DNA of 64,000 nucleotides from Rhizodiscina lignyota (Eukaryota > Ascomycota > Dothideomycetes > Aulographales > Rhizodiscinaceae): NCBI GenBank assembly GCA_010015805.1, contig ML978122.1, positions 372,001-436,000 on the forward strand, given 5' to 3'. The first letter of the stretch is position 1; each line of letters opens with the position of its first letter. This document shows, in pieces, positions 23,144 through 35,597 of this stretch. Made by a program: the position numbers and the translations under genes. The notes beneath the pieces are model-generated. The model had not been told where the DNA came from. It saw only the letters and a program-made list of their open reading frames with translations, and made no database searches.

Positions 23144-24544
23144 TTAAAGGCCTCCCATGCGACCCTCAAGATCACTCATCTCCTGGATATTCTCTTCCAG
23201 TTCCCCAAGAATCTGAAACAACTCAGTTGCCTTTGCCTGAACGGCTTCTCTAGCGCGCTCCGGTACTGCGGCGAACTTGTCTGGGTGAAACTTTAGCTTC
23301 TCCTTCTTCAGTGCCTTCAAGATCTCTCCGAATCCCCCTGCTGTTCGGAACAAGCGCTTAAGGTCGTGCCTGCAAGCCTTCAGCTTACGGTTACCACGAT
23401 CGTCCTGGCAGAGGCGGCAATTTGTTGAAGGGGGCTCCGGGAATGTCAAGGCGGTTAGAGTAGCCTTGGAAGCAAGTCTCTGTGAGGCATGAGAAGACCA
23501 CTCGGCATAGGTCATGTTGAGCGGCTGTTCGGGCTCACGAGGCATGCGCCCGGCGCCGGGACGCGAATGAGGAGAAGCGCGGCCACGAGGAAGGTGATCC
23601 CAAGAATCGGGGCCATAACCGGGAAGATCCCAAGGTTCATCGTTGCCAGCGCCTGGAAAGCGAGGCGCTCTGTGCTCGAAGTTCGCGTTGCGAAAATCGG
23701 GCCTACGGGAAGAGTGATATCCCGATTCATCGTGGAAGGGGCTGTAGCCTGTACCATGTGACGATGAGCGAGAGCGTGACTCAGAACGATGGTGTGAACG
23801 TCTACTAGAATGACCGTGACCATGACCAGGCTCACGATATTCATAGTTCGCGTTACGGGAAGAGGGTTGAGGGCGCGAATGAGAAGAGCTGTGTGATTTA
23901 CCTTCCCTGTGAGGTCGAGCCCGACGAGGCTCGCTGTCCTCAGAGTCGGAGTCCTCATACGAAGGACGGGATCGAGGGTCACGGGAATATGATCGGGGTT
24001 GGGGACGCGGGGAAGAGCGAGTGCTCGAATGAGAGTGTGAGTGTGAACTAGAAGAGCTGCGCGACGTACCTTCAGTGTAGCGTTGAGAAGGCTCACGGTA
24101 CTCGAACTCAGCATCGTCATACGCAGGATGAGCCTGAGTATTGCGGCGTTGTCCATATCCTCCAGACAAATCGTCGGCTGTATAGCCGTGATCCAGATCG
24201 GCGAACAGACCACGGTCATGGGGGTACTCTTGCGCATCTGGCCGCCAGTTGGTTCGTCGGCCCCCATTTATGAGGGGATCTGAGTCTGAATATCGAGGTG
24301 CACCGGATCCAGAGCGAGAGGGATACTCGGAGGCGCCATAAGGAGTGCGACGCTCCGTGTTGTATGGCGCACGGTACTCTGTATCGTAATCTTCTCCATA
24401 TGGAGAGCCGCCAGCAAATCCGGGTTGAGAAGGATATCCCCGACCGGAATGTCCTCGATCGCCCATAGCTGGGAAGTCATCCTCGAAATCGTCGAAATGG
24501 CCAGCGCGTTCGAAGCTGCCTCGTCTGCGACGGAAGAAGGACAT
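23144..24544 (-). CDS. J-like domain protein with Ser/Arg/His-rich N-terminus
   Basis: Single exon, 466 residues. The first 320 are low complexity: many RGxG, PYG and YR pairs, then Ser-His and Ser-Arg runs (SSSSSHSHSHSSTRSS) reminiscent of RS domains. The C-terminal 110 residues are ordered and contain CRLCQDDRGNRKLKACRHD, then FGEILKALKKEKLKFHPDKF and a closing helix. HPDKF is the loop motif of J domains, which stimulate Hsp70, but the surrounding helices are not a standard full J domain. The role is probably an Hsp70-related or RNA-associated cofactor; this is inferred. I see no intron, and the first Met gives a good start. Confidence 0.8.
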   Translation of the reverse strand: MSFFRRRRGSFERAGHFDDFEDDFPAMGDRGHSGRGYPSQPGFAGGSPYGEDYDTEYRAPYNTERRTPYGASEYPSRSGSGAPRYSDSDPLINGGRRTNWRPDAQEYPHDRGLFADLDHGYTADDLSGGYGQRRNTQAHPAYDDAEFEYREPSQRYTEGTSRSSSSSHSHSHSSTRSSPRPQPRSYSRDPRSRPSYEDSDSEDSEPRRARPHREGKSHSSSHSRPQPSSRNANYEYREPGHGHGHSSRRSHHRSESRSRSSSHGTGYSPFHDESGYHSSRRPDFRNANFEHRAPRFPGAGNDEPWDLPGYGPDSWDHLPRGRASPHSRPGAGRMPREPEQPLNMTYAEWSSHASQRLASKATLTALTFPEPPSTNCRLCQDDRGNRKLKACRHDLKRLFRTAGGFGEILKALKKEKLKFHPDKFAAVPERAREAVQAKATELFQILGELEENIQEMSDLEGRMGGL

Positions 24545-24936
24545 GGTGGCTGTTGTTGACTGAGAGTTATTCCAAGCGCAGGACTGTTAAATAGGACCTG
24601 CTGTGTGGTTTAGGGGATACGATGGTGTTGAAATGAATTGAATTATATGCACCGTGCAACGTGAAGATATAGGTTGATCGAGTCGTGAAAGTTTGATGTG
24701 ACAAGGGATTATGTTTCGGTTGACCTCTTTGTTGTACACTTCTTTGTATTGTTTAAGTTAGAATCTTAGCAACAAGACCAATATTAGCCACACGATGAAC
24801 TTGTAGGAAAGTTGACAATGGTGCGGTATGACAAAGAAATGCGACTCGGTGCCTCCGCAAGGATCAGACAAACCGCGATGCATGGTCCGAATTGCTGGGG
24901 AATTTAGATTTCAGCTTCTAAAAAAGTATATCATTT
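24545..24936. other. Intergenic: promoter of the J-like gene
   Basis: Just under 400 bases between the J-like gene start and the P450 stop. No further feature seen. Confidence 0.5.
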
Positions 24937-26706
24937 TCATTGGAAGCTCCCAATGATATTTAATCTCAAGTGCATTCCATTTGCGGGCTTCGTCGTGATG
25001 ACTCCAGTACAAATGACGTCCTCGTTGGGGTCGGCCATCTCCCATTCGAACACGCTTGTGAATGTAGCAACTAAGCAGCGCAGCTCTGTTTTGGCGAAGT
25101 TCTGGCCAATACATGACCGTGGCCCGTGAAGGAAAGTTAGAAGGCTGTAGTTGCTCTCCGCGCCCCCGTTATTGTTGGGTTTCCCATCTTCGCTTACCCA
25201 TCGCTCAGGTTTGAACTTGTCTGCGTCCTCGCCCCACAAATGTGGATTTCGGTTAACCGCCCACGGAGAGAGAATCAGCTGGGTCCCGACTGGAACTTGC
25301 TGATCTAACAGAGTTGTGTCTGTCATTGCGTCGCGGATAGTTATGGGGACAGTGGGATATAGGCGAAGGGTCTCGTTACAGACAGCATTCAGTATCGGAA
25401 GAGACTCTAGTATGCTCGAGAGCTCGTCGGCCGACTGAGGTGGTCTATCGTGTGCAATATTCGCCTGGATCTCCTCCCGCAGTTTTGTCTGCCATAGTGG
25501 ATTCTTGGCAAGAAGGTAGGTCGTCCATGTAAATGCAGAAGAGGTTGTTTCGTGCCTGTCAAGCATCAGCTGCAGAATCAAATTAACACTGTTACGGAAG
25601 GCCTACCCTGCAGCTAAGAAAGTGAGCATTTGATCGACTAGCTGGATGTCGTCAAAGTTGTCTGATTTGATGAGTACTGAGAGGATGTCCAGGTGCTCCT
25701 CTGCCGCTGCTTTGATAGCCTCTCTTTTCTCTTGTACTAACTGCATGCAGATCCGACGAAGCGTGTTTGTTGTGGCAGTAATTCGTTCATTGATCTTCCA
25801 TGGAAGCCGATTCACTAAAGTCTGCGGTCCGGCGACTTGGCTTGCAAAGTAGATGAGTTTCTCTGTTGTCGGCTCCAGGATCTCCTCATATGTCTTGATG
25901 AGCTCGTCATCATCGTTTTTCAGTGCGTTGAACTCCCTTCCCATAGCAGCAATCCCGATGATATCCATCGTGACTTTGTTGGCCCAATGATTGACTTCCA
26001 GGGCACCTGAGACATTTTCGCTGTCATTAGCATCGGAAATGCTACCAGCTTGTTCTCGGATCTCAGCAGCCATGCCTTGCGTGAGAGCGACTGCTTTCTT
26101 CCACATCATTGGATAAAGCTCTTTGAGGTGCCTGAAGCTGAAAACTGGCATGACATTCTTCCTCTGAAATTTATGGACATCGCCTTCAGCAATGATCAAG
26201 CCATCGCCAAGCACGCGACGTAGGAAACTTCGTCCCTTTGCAGGCTTCTCAAAGTCGTACGGATGGGTGACAAGAATTTCCGCGAGCGCTTTAGGATTCG
26301 TGACGAGCAGCCGATCCTGGTTAAAGAAGCCTCGGAAATGGATGATGCCGTCGTTCGGTACCTCTGTGACCCACCGCAGAAAGTCTCTTCCAGGCGGTCG
26401 ATTGAAGACGGCTAGTCCATGTCCGAGAAGTGGTAACGCGCCCTTCAACTGTCAGCTATTGAGTTGCCTCAGAAAGTATCTTGAGCGTACCTTTGGTCTT
26501 GGTAAATGCCGCAGAGGACTGAGGAGCCGAGGCCATATTTCAACAAGGTATATTATATACAAGAGAACATTAAGTGCAATCAAGCGAATGAGAGTCCACA
26601 AGAAAGCATTTCGCAGAAGACGTTCAGAAATGAAGGTAACCGCTGCGAATGACTCTAAAGCAGAGACTAGGACGATCGTAGGTACAACAGGTAGCCTTGA
26701 GGCCAT
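24937..26706 (-). CDS. Cytochrome P450 monooxygenase
   Basis: Heme-thiolate monooxygenase, membrane anchored in the ER. Exons 26491-26706, 25607-26448 and 24937-25555 join in phase to 558 residues. The N-terminus has hydrophobic helices including LIRLIALNVLLYIIYLVEIW, then LRHLPRPK and LLGHG, the usual hinge. The I-helix has AAGHETTSS with its Gly codon split by intron 2. The K-helix has NETLR (Glu414 and Arg417), followed by FKPERW. The heme loop is FLHGPRSCIGQNFA with the ligand Cys501; the usual second Gly (FxxGxxxC) is present. It resembles long-chain or generalist fungal P450s of the CYP3/4-like branch. The substrate is not predictable, and no other pathway gene is adjacent. Confidence 0.93.
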
Positions 26707-27197
26707 ATTTAAAAGATAGAGGAGACGGTGATCAAGATTGAAAGAAGATGAAATGGGTATATTGTCTTAGATGGCGATCGATGGTGGGCTATTGCTCTTC
26801 AGGTTTGTTTGCAGCGTCTCATTGTATACCAAATCACAAAGCCATGTGATAGATTGTATTCAAGAAGCCCATTAAACCTCGACCGCGAAACTTTACACCC
26901 CAACGCAGGTTTCTGGGATAACCCCCTCCGAAAATGGACGGTTGTGACGCTGTTTTGTGAGGGCCTTTTCCCGCTGTGCCAAGGCGTCTTAGCGCGCCGT
27001 TTCTGACAAGGTTCAACTTCTACGTAAGATACATAGGGCCTTGGGCCCAACCACACTGCAAGCCAGGTGAAGCACGAATCTCTTCGAAGAGACATCTAGA
27101 ATTTCATCCTACAACCGAACCACACCCCAAACGCCTCCAATATTTGCCTGAAGATCGTGAAGCAGTAAACGGATCGCACATTCCTATCCGCTAATAA
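26707..27197. other. Intergenic: P450 promoter
   Basis: About 490 bases upstream of the P450 gene and downstream of the surface-protein gene. No recognisable gene or repeat. Confidence 0.5.
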
Positions 27198-28185
27198 CTA
27201 CATTTCACGTGGTCTCTCTACTGTTTCTAGTTCGTGCGGTGACATATCCTGTAGAGCAACTGGTAACTCGCTCATACCACCCTCTTGGTTGTATGCACCG
27301 TGCTCGTCGCGATACGCAGTTCCTGGTCCCCCGCGCGTGTAGAGTCCTTCAATATGTTGCTGGAGCTGACGATGTTTCTTAGCTTGTCGCACGAAGAGGT
27401 ATGCAACCAGCGCAATAAGTATGACTACAACGATAACCCCAACAGCGATTCCTGCTTTTGCCCCACCAGAGAGTGAGCTGTGCGATGCTGGCGCTGAGAC
27501 CTGCGGGCTGGAAGATGTACTCGTCGATGATTTGCTTGCCGATGTACTCGTCGATGTTGTCCTTTCCGATGATGACGCTGATAGCAGAGAACTCGACGAG
27601 GCAATGGACAATGCCGTGGTAAATGCAGCACCTTTGGCACCACCGATTGTGGTAATGTTTTCAATCGGGCCCAAGGTGAAAGTTACATTACTTTTACACG
27701 ATGGCTCTCCCTCTGCGGGCCTACAATCTCGTAGTCAGCCGTCGCACAATGTACTAGCCTCATAATCTACTTACGTGCACTCATACTCATCATCTCCGCA
27801 ATTCCATACCGACTGTGCACCGCGATCGAGATAAGATCCTACGTACACCGCCAAATCAGTCACAGCTCTGAACATTCAGCGATCTACATCACCCACCACC
27901 TCTACAGTACGAAGGGCATGCTGGAGAATTCCAACTTTGGTCCGTGCATGTTCCTCGCTGCAGTGTCGAAAAATTGCCCGCGAGATCTGCGAACGGAGAG
28001 ACACAGAGAAGATTCGTAGTGCAAATCCATCCAGTTCCGCAACAGAAGGATACGTCTGCATCTGGGAAGCATGGCAAATTGTTGCCGAGCGTACCATTCG
28101 GCCCGTAGCACGGCTTTTGCGCAGCACAACCCGTACACACGACGAGAAGCGCAACAAGAGCCGCGAAATCGAATGTCGCCTTCAT
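27198..28185 (-). CDS. Single-pass cell-surface protein with Cys-rich ectodomain
   Basis: Exons 27900-28185, 27775-27838 and 27198-27720 join in phase to 290 residues. Order: signal peptide (FAALVALLVVCTGCAAQ); an ectodomain of about 115 residues with many Cys (KPCYGPNG, LPCFPDADVSFCCGTGWICT, GTCTDQSW, CPSYCRGS, WNCGDDEYECT); a Ser/Thr-rich stalk of about 60 residues likely to be O-glycosylated; a transmembrane helix (AGIAVGVIVVVILIALVAYL); and a basic then acidic cytoplasmic tail. This architecture occurs in many uncharacterised filamentous-fungal proteins and recalls wall-stress sensors, but no WSC domain is present. A surface-sensing role is only inferred from the layout. The start at 28185 is chosen because it places the signal peptide at the very N-terminus. 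Confidence 0.85.
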
Positions 28186-28829
28186 TGCGTATACCTTCAC
28201 TGTGATGTAAGGAATACGGTGTACCAGCCACTCGTCATATCTTATCGTGTTTCCCCTCTCCAAGGCTGTGCAGCAGCCTTACATTATAGGGGTGCAAAGG
28301 ATTGACGTGCAGGCACACAACAACGCCACAATCCAATCGAATGCCGTGAAAACCTGCGACATGCAAATCCAATACTATATGCCGCATACCAATACGAGGC
28401 GCCATCATCTTTTAATAGTCTACAATGCTTATAACATTGCAAGGCTTCCCGCTCTCTTCCTTCAATCCGCGCTGTTGAGCTGCTTCGTGACGCATTCCGT
28501 CACACGGGAAGTTTGGGAAGACGTGAAACGCAAGGCTGTCGCACTTTTGGGACTCTGCTCGCCATTCGCTGCCAGGCTGAGCCAAGCAGGCGAGGCCAGC
28601 TGCGCCACATTTTGCATTCGACATGCTACCTGAGCTATGCATGTACATTACCTTACCTAAACTGAGTATTGAACTGAAGAGCAAGCACTTGGAAGAGGTT
28701 GAAATAAACTCTCAAGAGAAAAGTCCCCTTTAGACCCGCCCCCGGCATCTTCCGCTACTATCTCCGAACGTCCCAAAGTCGTGGCTCTTGTTAGCAGAAA
28801 ATTTGATATCAGCGCTATATAATGCTGGA
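28186..28829. other. Divergent promoter region of surface protein and folylpolyglutamate synthase
   Basis: About 640 bases between divergent genes. A TATATAA sequence at 28816-28822 lies directly upstream of the first possible start of the synthase. No other gene was recognised. Confidence 0.5.
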
Positions 28830-28905
28830 ATGTCCCTTTGGCGAAGAGTTGGGCGGCGAGCTTCCACCGTATCCTTTCAATGTCGGCGATATAGCAGGCC
28901 GGTGA
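28822..28905 (+). promoter_or_regulatory. Upstream frame overlapping the first start of folylpolyglutamate synthase
   Basis: ATG at 28822 opens a 27-codon frame that ends with TGA at 28903-28905. It overlaps the start at 28830 out of frame and stops two bases before the internal in-frame start at 28908. If the transcript begins upstream of 28822, this arrangement could favour initiation at 28908. Confidence 0.4.
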
Positions 28906-30545
28906 AGATGGAACGAAACTATGCAGTAAGTAATGAAAATCTTGTCATCGGAGTCTCTCACTCACTATAAGCTAGGCTGCTATAGCGGCGCTGAATACGC
29001 TGCAAACAAACTTTGTAATTATAGACGCGCTGCGGAAGGCGGGGATGTGGAAAAATGCCCAGGCCATTCCTGAGATGATTGAATGGTGTCAGAAGATTGG
29101 ATATCAGGTGTGCGGTGACCCTTGCTGCTACAATTTTGTTTTGCTCTATACAGTGGCGATCGCCTTTCTAATCCGTTCAGCAGCCTTCCGAATTCGACAA
29201 GATCAAACCCCTGCATATAGCCGGAACAAAAGGAAAAGGCTCAACAAGCGCCTTCATATCATCTATACTCGCACAGTACCAAACCGATGGGGCACCACGT
29301 CTCCAGAAAATTGGGCTTTATACCTCACCACATCTCCGCTTCGTCAGGGAGCGTATCCAAATCAACAATGTGATGCTATCGGAGGCGCTATTTACGAAAT
29401 ACTTCTTCGAAGTCTGGGATCGTCTTGAGTCAGCAGCCACGGCCTCTGGCATTGCCGCAAATGATCCTGTCGCAAAGCCTATCTACTTCCGCTTCCTGAC
29501 ATTAATGGCATTTCACGTTTTCTTGTCCGAAGGCGTCGACACTGCAGTCATTGAGTGCGGCATCGGCGGCGAGTATGATAGCACTAACGTCATCGTATCA
29601 CCACTGGTGACCTCGATCACAAGTCTTGGAATTGACCATGTTGGTGTGCTCGGGAATACGCTGTCGGAGATTGCGTGGCATAAAGCAGGAATCTTCAAGC
29701 CCGGTATACCAGCGTTCACGGTCCCACAGCCACCCGATGCAATGGAAGTATTAGAGAAAAGGGCATCCGAAAAGGGCACGACGCTCACGGTAGTGGAACG
29801 ACATCCAGAGATCGACAGCATAAAGCTTGGCCTCGCAGCAGATTTTCAGAAATCGAACGCCAGCCTTGCTGTAGCGACAGCAGCTGCCAGTCTCCGAGCA
29901 CTAGGACGCACCGACGTTCCCGAGCCGGCCGATATCATTCGAGGACACCTTCCGGAACCATTCCGCCGCGGTCTTGAACAGGTCCACTGGCCCGGTCGAT
30001 GCGAAGTCCGGCGCGAGAGCTCTCCAAGGATTGCGTGGTGCATTGACGGCGCACACACCCTTGACAGTATCGAAGTTGCAGGCCGCTGGTTCGCAGAGGA
30101 GATCGCTGCGTCTGGAGTATCGCGATCAACACCACGAATACTGCTTTTTAATCAACAGAAGCGCGACGCCTCTTCTCTAGCCGAATCTCTCCATGCGGTT
30201 CTCTCCTCTGCCCTAGGCTCAGGTTCGCCTTTCACTCATGTGGTATTTTGCACTAATATTACATTCAAGGACGCCGGTTACCGTCCTGACCTTGTCAGCA
30301 TTAATACAAATTCTGTGGATGTTGAAGCGCTCAGCGTGCAACGAGCTCTCGCGGAGACCTGGAAGCACTTGGACGACAAGACGGAAGTAGCTGTGCAAGG
30401 GACCGTGGAGGAGGCAGTGGCTTGGTGTAGAAATATTGCTCGAGCAGCAGGAGACGGAAACGACGAGGAATGTATGGTCTTAGTTACCGGAAGTTTGCAC
30501 TTGGTTGGAGGATTCATTGAGGTCCTAGAATCCGAGAGGATCTGA
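28830..30545 (+). CDS. MET7: Folylpolyglutamate synthase, possible dual mitochondrial/cytosolic starts
   Basis: Adds glutamates to folates so that they are retained and bound by one-carbon enzymes; a Mur-ligase-family ATPase. Exons 28830-28925, 28976-29107 and 29184-30545 join in phase to 529 residues. Seen in order: IAALNTLQTNF, the long helix MWKNAQAIPEMIEWCQKIGY, KPLHIAGTKGKGSTSAF (P-loop at residues 90-97), GLYTSPHLRFVRERIQIN, ECGIGGEYDSTNV, TSLGIDHVGVLGNTLSEIAW followed by HKAGIFKPG, and IDGAHTLDS. Residues 1-26 (MSLWRRVGRRASTVSFQCRR and the next six) are Arg-rich with no acids, a good mitochondrial presequence. Met27 (28908) has a strong context and would give a cytosolic form, as is known for animal FPGS. 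It is distinguished from dihydrofolate synthase by the N-terminal helices. Confidence 0.94.
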
Positions 30546-31985
30546 TAGCAGACAGGACTGGGGTACAATGACGATAAAGTAGAGATACATTGGCTGTGAT
30601 ACCTTAGAGTTTTGTGCCTCAACGCACGTCGATAGTACATCGAATCGACACTTTCCAAGGATGATGGTCTTTCAACGCCTGTCCAAACGCCATCATTCCC
30701 ATCATGCGCTTCAAGTTCATTATAAACATGTCCACCCCGCTCTGATCACTCCGTGATAAGTCGTGCCGCAGCTTTTGGCTAGGCAATCGCCGCATCGGGA
30801 GAGCTCCCACTCGTATGCTGGGACGGACTCATCTCTTCCTCTCGAAGTATGAGCTCGTGCTCATGAGTGCTACGCTCCGGTCCATTACGACCTCGCCAAC
30901 CCATAGATAGTTATCGATCCATTTCCTTAACTCGGTCGATTCTGAGAGGCCATCTGATCGGAGGCTGGGGCTATGTCCCAAAAGGCGGACAATCGTCAGT
31001 TACGCGTAAAACTTCGCTTTATATCGTACATAGTAGGGAAGGGTGGGAAGAGGCATGAGTTGATTTGTTCACGCAAGGAACTCATTGAGAACATACGTGA
31101 GGCCCGTTGATCGTTTGACGCCGGCGAGAAACGCAGAGACTGTGAGCATGATTAGTCCTTTTCAAGTCGCGTAGAAATAGTGTGGCAGCTGGAGTACCTA
31201 ATACAGCATCAAATGCAATATGTGCTATTCTTCCGAGCTGTTCAGGTCAGACGACGTCCGTTTGAGTTACGATTCGGCAAGATGCGGAGACATACAACCA
31301 TGTCTGGAGAGTGTGAGAGGCGTTGACGTGGAAAGCGATATGTCGGTGATGAGGATGGCTTCTCGAAAGTAAGCACAAACTCGAATTGGGTAGCGTATTG
31401 TAGTTTCCGGGTATCTTGTTGGGTATCTTTGTTGTCTCGTAGCTGGCTCTCCAAACGATCAGGTTACCTTCGGCCTCCGCCGCGGTGGAGGGCTGCACGT
31501 GAACGAACGGCTGGACCAACGATTCTCCGACTCTCGCGGACACGCTGACATAATACGCGGTCCGGTCCTTCGATAAGAAAGAGAGACGGCGACGATGCGC
31601 TCTGATTGGCCAATACTGTGTTGAACCAGCGCTGGGTGGTAGGGGAGCTCAGGGCGTGTCCCGCGTTGCAGCTCGATAGCTCAGCAATTTTCTTTTGACG
31701 CACCCCTCCTCCTCCATCCAGGTGACGTCGCAGGGGCTTTCATGCGTCTGAAAATTTCCCTCAATTGCTGATTCACCGCTCAGCTATATTTCTGGCTGAA
31801 ATCACAAAGGCTGAACGCGAGACACTACTTGACGGAGCTCCCCCTAGCTTTCGCCGTAGGAGCATTGGAGACCCGCTGACGGAGCCGCGCAACGGTCAAC
31901 ACCAAAAAAAAGTCCCAGCCCTTCCGCTCGCACATTTCTTCCTTCACACCGCACAAACACTCCTCGAGCAAAACTCGTAGACATC
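30546..31985. other. Intergenic, including pyruvate kinase promoter
   Basis: About 1.4 kb with no supportable gene. The last 70 bases before the pyruvate kinase start are C/T-rich (CCTTCCGCTCGCACATTTCT and onward), as is common in strongly expressed fungal genes. Short open frames on either strand have no recognisable product. Confidence 0.5.
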
Positions 31986-33770
31986 ATGGCGAACGCATTG
32001 GATCATCTCAATGCAGGGAGGACGAGGATGGAGTGGTTGGCGCAGCTCAATACTGAGTATACGCCTTCCAAGAATTACCGTCGGACTTCAATCATTTGCA
32101 CAATTGGTGGGTCACTGCAAGCTCGATGAGAATCGAGAAGCTTCACCCCCGTGTTTGCGAAATTGTGATGTGAAATAGGTCCAAAGACGAACTCCGTCGA
32201 GAAGATCAACATGCTGCGCAAGGCCGGCCTCAACATCGTCCGGATGAACTTCTCCCACGGCTCCTACGAGTACCACCAGTCTGTCATCGACCATGCCAAA
32301 GAGGCCGAGAGACTGCAGGCTGGTCGTCCTCTCGCTGTCGCGTTGGACACCAAGGGCCCGGAGATCCGGACTGGCAACACAGTCAACGACGAAGATATCC
32401 CCATCGGTGCTGGCGATGAGCTCAACATCACCACAGACGACAAATATGCCACTGCTAGTGACAACAAGAACATGTGAGTTGGAAGCAGGACGGGGCAATG
32501 CTGTTTCCGGTGAATTACTGACGCACGTTCCCTAGGTACGTCGACTACAAGAACATCACCAAAGTCCTCGACAAGGGCAAGACCATCTACGTGGACGACG
32601 GTGTCCTTCAGTTCGAGGTCCTGAACGTTGTCGACGACAAGACTATCCGCGTCAAGTGCGTCAACAATGGCAAGATCTCCTCCAGGAAGGGCGTCAACCT
32701 TCCCAAGACCGATATCGACCTTCCTGCCCTGTCCGAGAAGGACCAGAATGACCTCCGATTCGGCGTCAAGAACAAGGTTGACATGGTCTTTGCGTCGTTC
32801 ATTCGCCGCGGTGAGGACATCAAGCACATTCGACGGGTTCTGGGAGAGGACGGCAAGGACATTCAGATCATCGCAAAGATCGAGAACCAGCAGGGTGTCA
32901 ACAACTTCGACGAGATTCTGAAGGAGACCGACGGCGTCATGGTTGCGCGTGGTGACTTGGGCATCGAAATCCCGCCTGCTCAGGTCTTCGTTGCTCAGAA
33001 GATGATGATCACCAAGTGCAATCTTGCGGGCAAGCCTGTCATCTGCGCGACCCAGATGCTCGAGTCGATGACGTACAACCCTCGACCGACGCGTGCGGAG
33101 GTTAGCGACGTCGGAAATGCGGTTCTGGATGGCGCAGACTGTGTCATGTTGTCTGGCGAAACTGCAAAGGGTAACTATCCCAAGGAGGCCGTCACCATCA
33201 TGCACGAGACCTGCTTGCTCGCCGAGATTGCGATCCCGTACGTCAGTGCGTTCGACGAGATGAGGAAGTTAGCACCTACTCCTGTTGACACTGTCGAGAC
33301 TTGCTGTATGGCTGCCGTCAGTGCAAGTCTGGAACAGAGTGCTGGTGCTATTCTGGTCCTCACCACTAGTGGCAAGACCGCTCGTCTCATCTCCAAGTAC
33401 CGTCCCGTCTGCCCTATCATCATGGTTTCTCGTAATGCACGCGCTTCAAGGGTAAGTTATTTACCAGCCACGGTTTTGTGACTCTCCAGACCAATTTTGC
33501 TAACGCCTCATACAGTACTCCCATCTCTACCGTGGCGTCTACCCCTTCCTCTTCGCCGAGCCAAAGCCCGACTTCACCAAGATGCCATGGCAAGAGGACG
33601 TCGACCGTCGTCTCAAGTGGGGCATCAAGAACGCCATTGACCTTGGGGTGCTGAACCAAGGCGACCCGGTGATATGCGTCCAAGGTTGGCGTGGTGGCAT
33701 GGGCCATACCAACACCTTGCGTATCGTACCGGCCTTGCCCGATCTGGGTCTGAACGAGGAAAACCCATGA
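31986..33770 (+). CDS. pyk: Pyruvate kinase
   Basis: Last step of glycolysis: phosphoenolpyruvate plus ADP to pyruvate plus ATP, cytosolic tetramer. Exons 31986-32106, 32179-32473, 32536-33451 and 33516-33770 join in phase to 528 residues, the usual fungal length. Hallmarks: [105 protein letters not shown] and [20 protein letters not shown]. The last exon has YRGVYPFLF and [20 protein letters not shown], part of the fructose-1,6-bisphosphate pocket region, so allosteric activation is likely. The C-terminus is LNEENP. Confidence 0.98.
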
Positions 33771-35597
33771 CTGCATGGCAAGACGATGGAGTTTGCTAGG
33801 AGTAAGGGTCGATGAGCGTTGCGTCATAAATGTAAAATGATATGGCGGAGAGCATGAAGCTGAATCATGAAAGCTTTTCTTTTCTGGCAATTGGTTTTGG
33901 GATGCGTGGTCTAGTCATGAAATGGTTCCTTAATACAAATGCACAAGTGATTGTCCATGAGAACAAAGAAAATACTGAAAGTGATTGATGATGTTAATTT
34001 ACCTGCCACGAGAGAGTTCCACGAGAGGGTTGTGGGCTCCGATGCTCGTCTGTTCCGATAACGACAAGTTAGACTGCCATTGCTGGAGCATAGCATTGAC
34101 TGTCCTGATGGCGCAGAGGAAGCTTTGAAAGCGATTCATAAATTGCATATATCTACCAAAAAGAGAACGCAGGCGTAAAGACGGGGATTGTAGTGTTCGT
34201 CTGTTCTGACGATAATAACATAGTTGAGAGTATATCGGCTGTTTTGATGAGCACAAAGGAGACACGCAAACAGTTGATAAAATTATTATGGCTGCTGAGA
34301 GAAAGGTCAAGAGTAGGAATAGGGCGTGATGTTTCTTTATTCCAGAAATTGACAACTTAGGTAGTCTTTCACAGCACATATTTCACTGCCTGAAAGGACG
34401 GTTCTATCGACAGCCATATCTGTGGCAAAGCTACTCTTCAATCTAAACAACTTGTGATTGTCTCTTACGCTTCAGGTCTTTGGAGATTCATTGTGCAATC
34501 CTCTAGCCAAACCGGGATGGTTGTATTGTCATTTCGCCCATCACGTCCGTGCCATGAGACATTGCCACATTCTGCGAGGAACTCTTCATCTGAAAAGACT
34601 CCACTTGATACTTGTAATCATAAAACCTACAGTATATCTTGACCTAATCGAGGGATGCCTTGCGTATTGTAGGAGGGAATTGGTTCGGGGTCAATCGTCT
34701 CGAGACTCGTTCGCCATGGTACAAGGAGGAGAGGTCCAAGGGCGGCGTACAGGACACAGAGCGTAATCCTAGCAGAAATGTCCAATTTATTTCGTGCGAG
34801 AAGGAAGTTGGGTCGGTAGTTGGCCCTTATGTGGTAGTATGAGGTCGCCGAGGTCGGCTTGAAGCTGGTGAGAGCTGGGAATGGCTCCTCCGCTTCATCT
34901 TCTGTCTTCGCCCCCACCAGATCTCCTTGACATTATAGTGGATCAGAGGAGCTACTAGTAATCGACATGATGCGAAGATGTGAGAGTGAAGATGGCGTGG
35001 AATGCCGAACGGTTTTCATTAGCGTTCTCACATGGCGGAATCGGCCAAAATCCTCAGCCGGCCAGAGCAGCTGGAATGAATTTCCATACCATGCCGTCTG
35101 GAGAAGATCGGACGATCAAGACTAAGGGACCACAACAACGCCGGCATCGACACTACGCAGTCCGAGAGGCCACTATTTCCAGCACCTGCAGGTGCTCTCT
35201 GTGCCCTAGTGCCCGCCGAAGGTGATGGCGCGATACGTTGGCCCTATCTGGAGCTGCACTTTCGAGCGTGGAGCCTGAGATGCCGCGGTTCTTGTTTTGA
35301 GGAATGAATCGCCCCAGCCCAGAGAACAAGGCTTCAGAGCAAGAGGGCAAATCCTTTCATGACGGCGGATTACTCTAGACATTATTGCTCTTCCGTCAAT
35401 CTCTTGTAAGCTCAAGGGCCCTTCAGGAGATCGATCGCATCATACATGCTCTTCTCCGCTCCCGCAGGGGTCAGCACGGAGCAGCCGAGATGAGCTACGA
35501 GCTTCTGCAAAGTACCTAAGAGTACCAGACAGCTGCACTTTCACCGTGCACTTCTGTCAGTCTCGGGCTGAGAGTACTTGCACCTCGCTTGTTCACA
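33771..35597. other. Intergenic region downstream of pyruvate kinase
   Basis: About 1.8 kb. Small open frames occur on both strands but none shows a family motif or a convincing splice pattern. The right end contains the Clr5-protein promoter. Confidence 0.45.

Noticed and set aside
32264-33205. 313-codon minus-strand frame opposite pyruvate kinase
   Set aside because: Antisense shadow of a highly biased coding region; it has no family signature.
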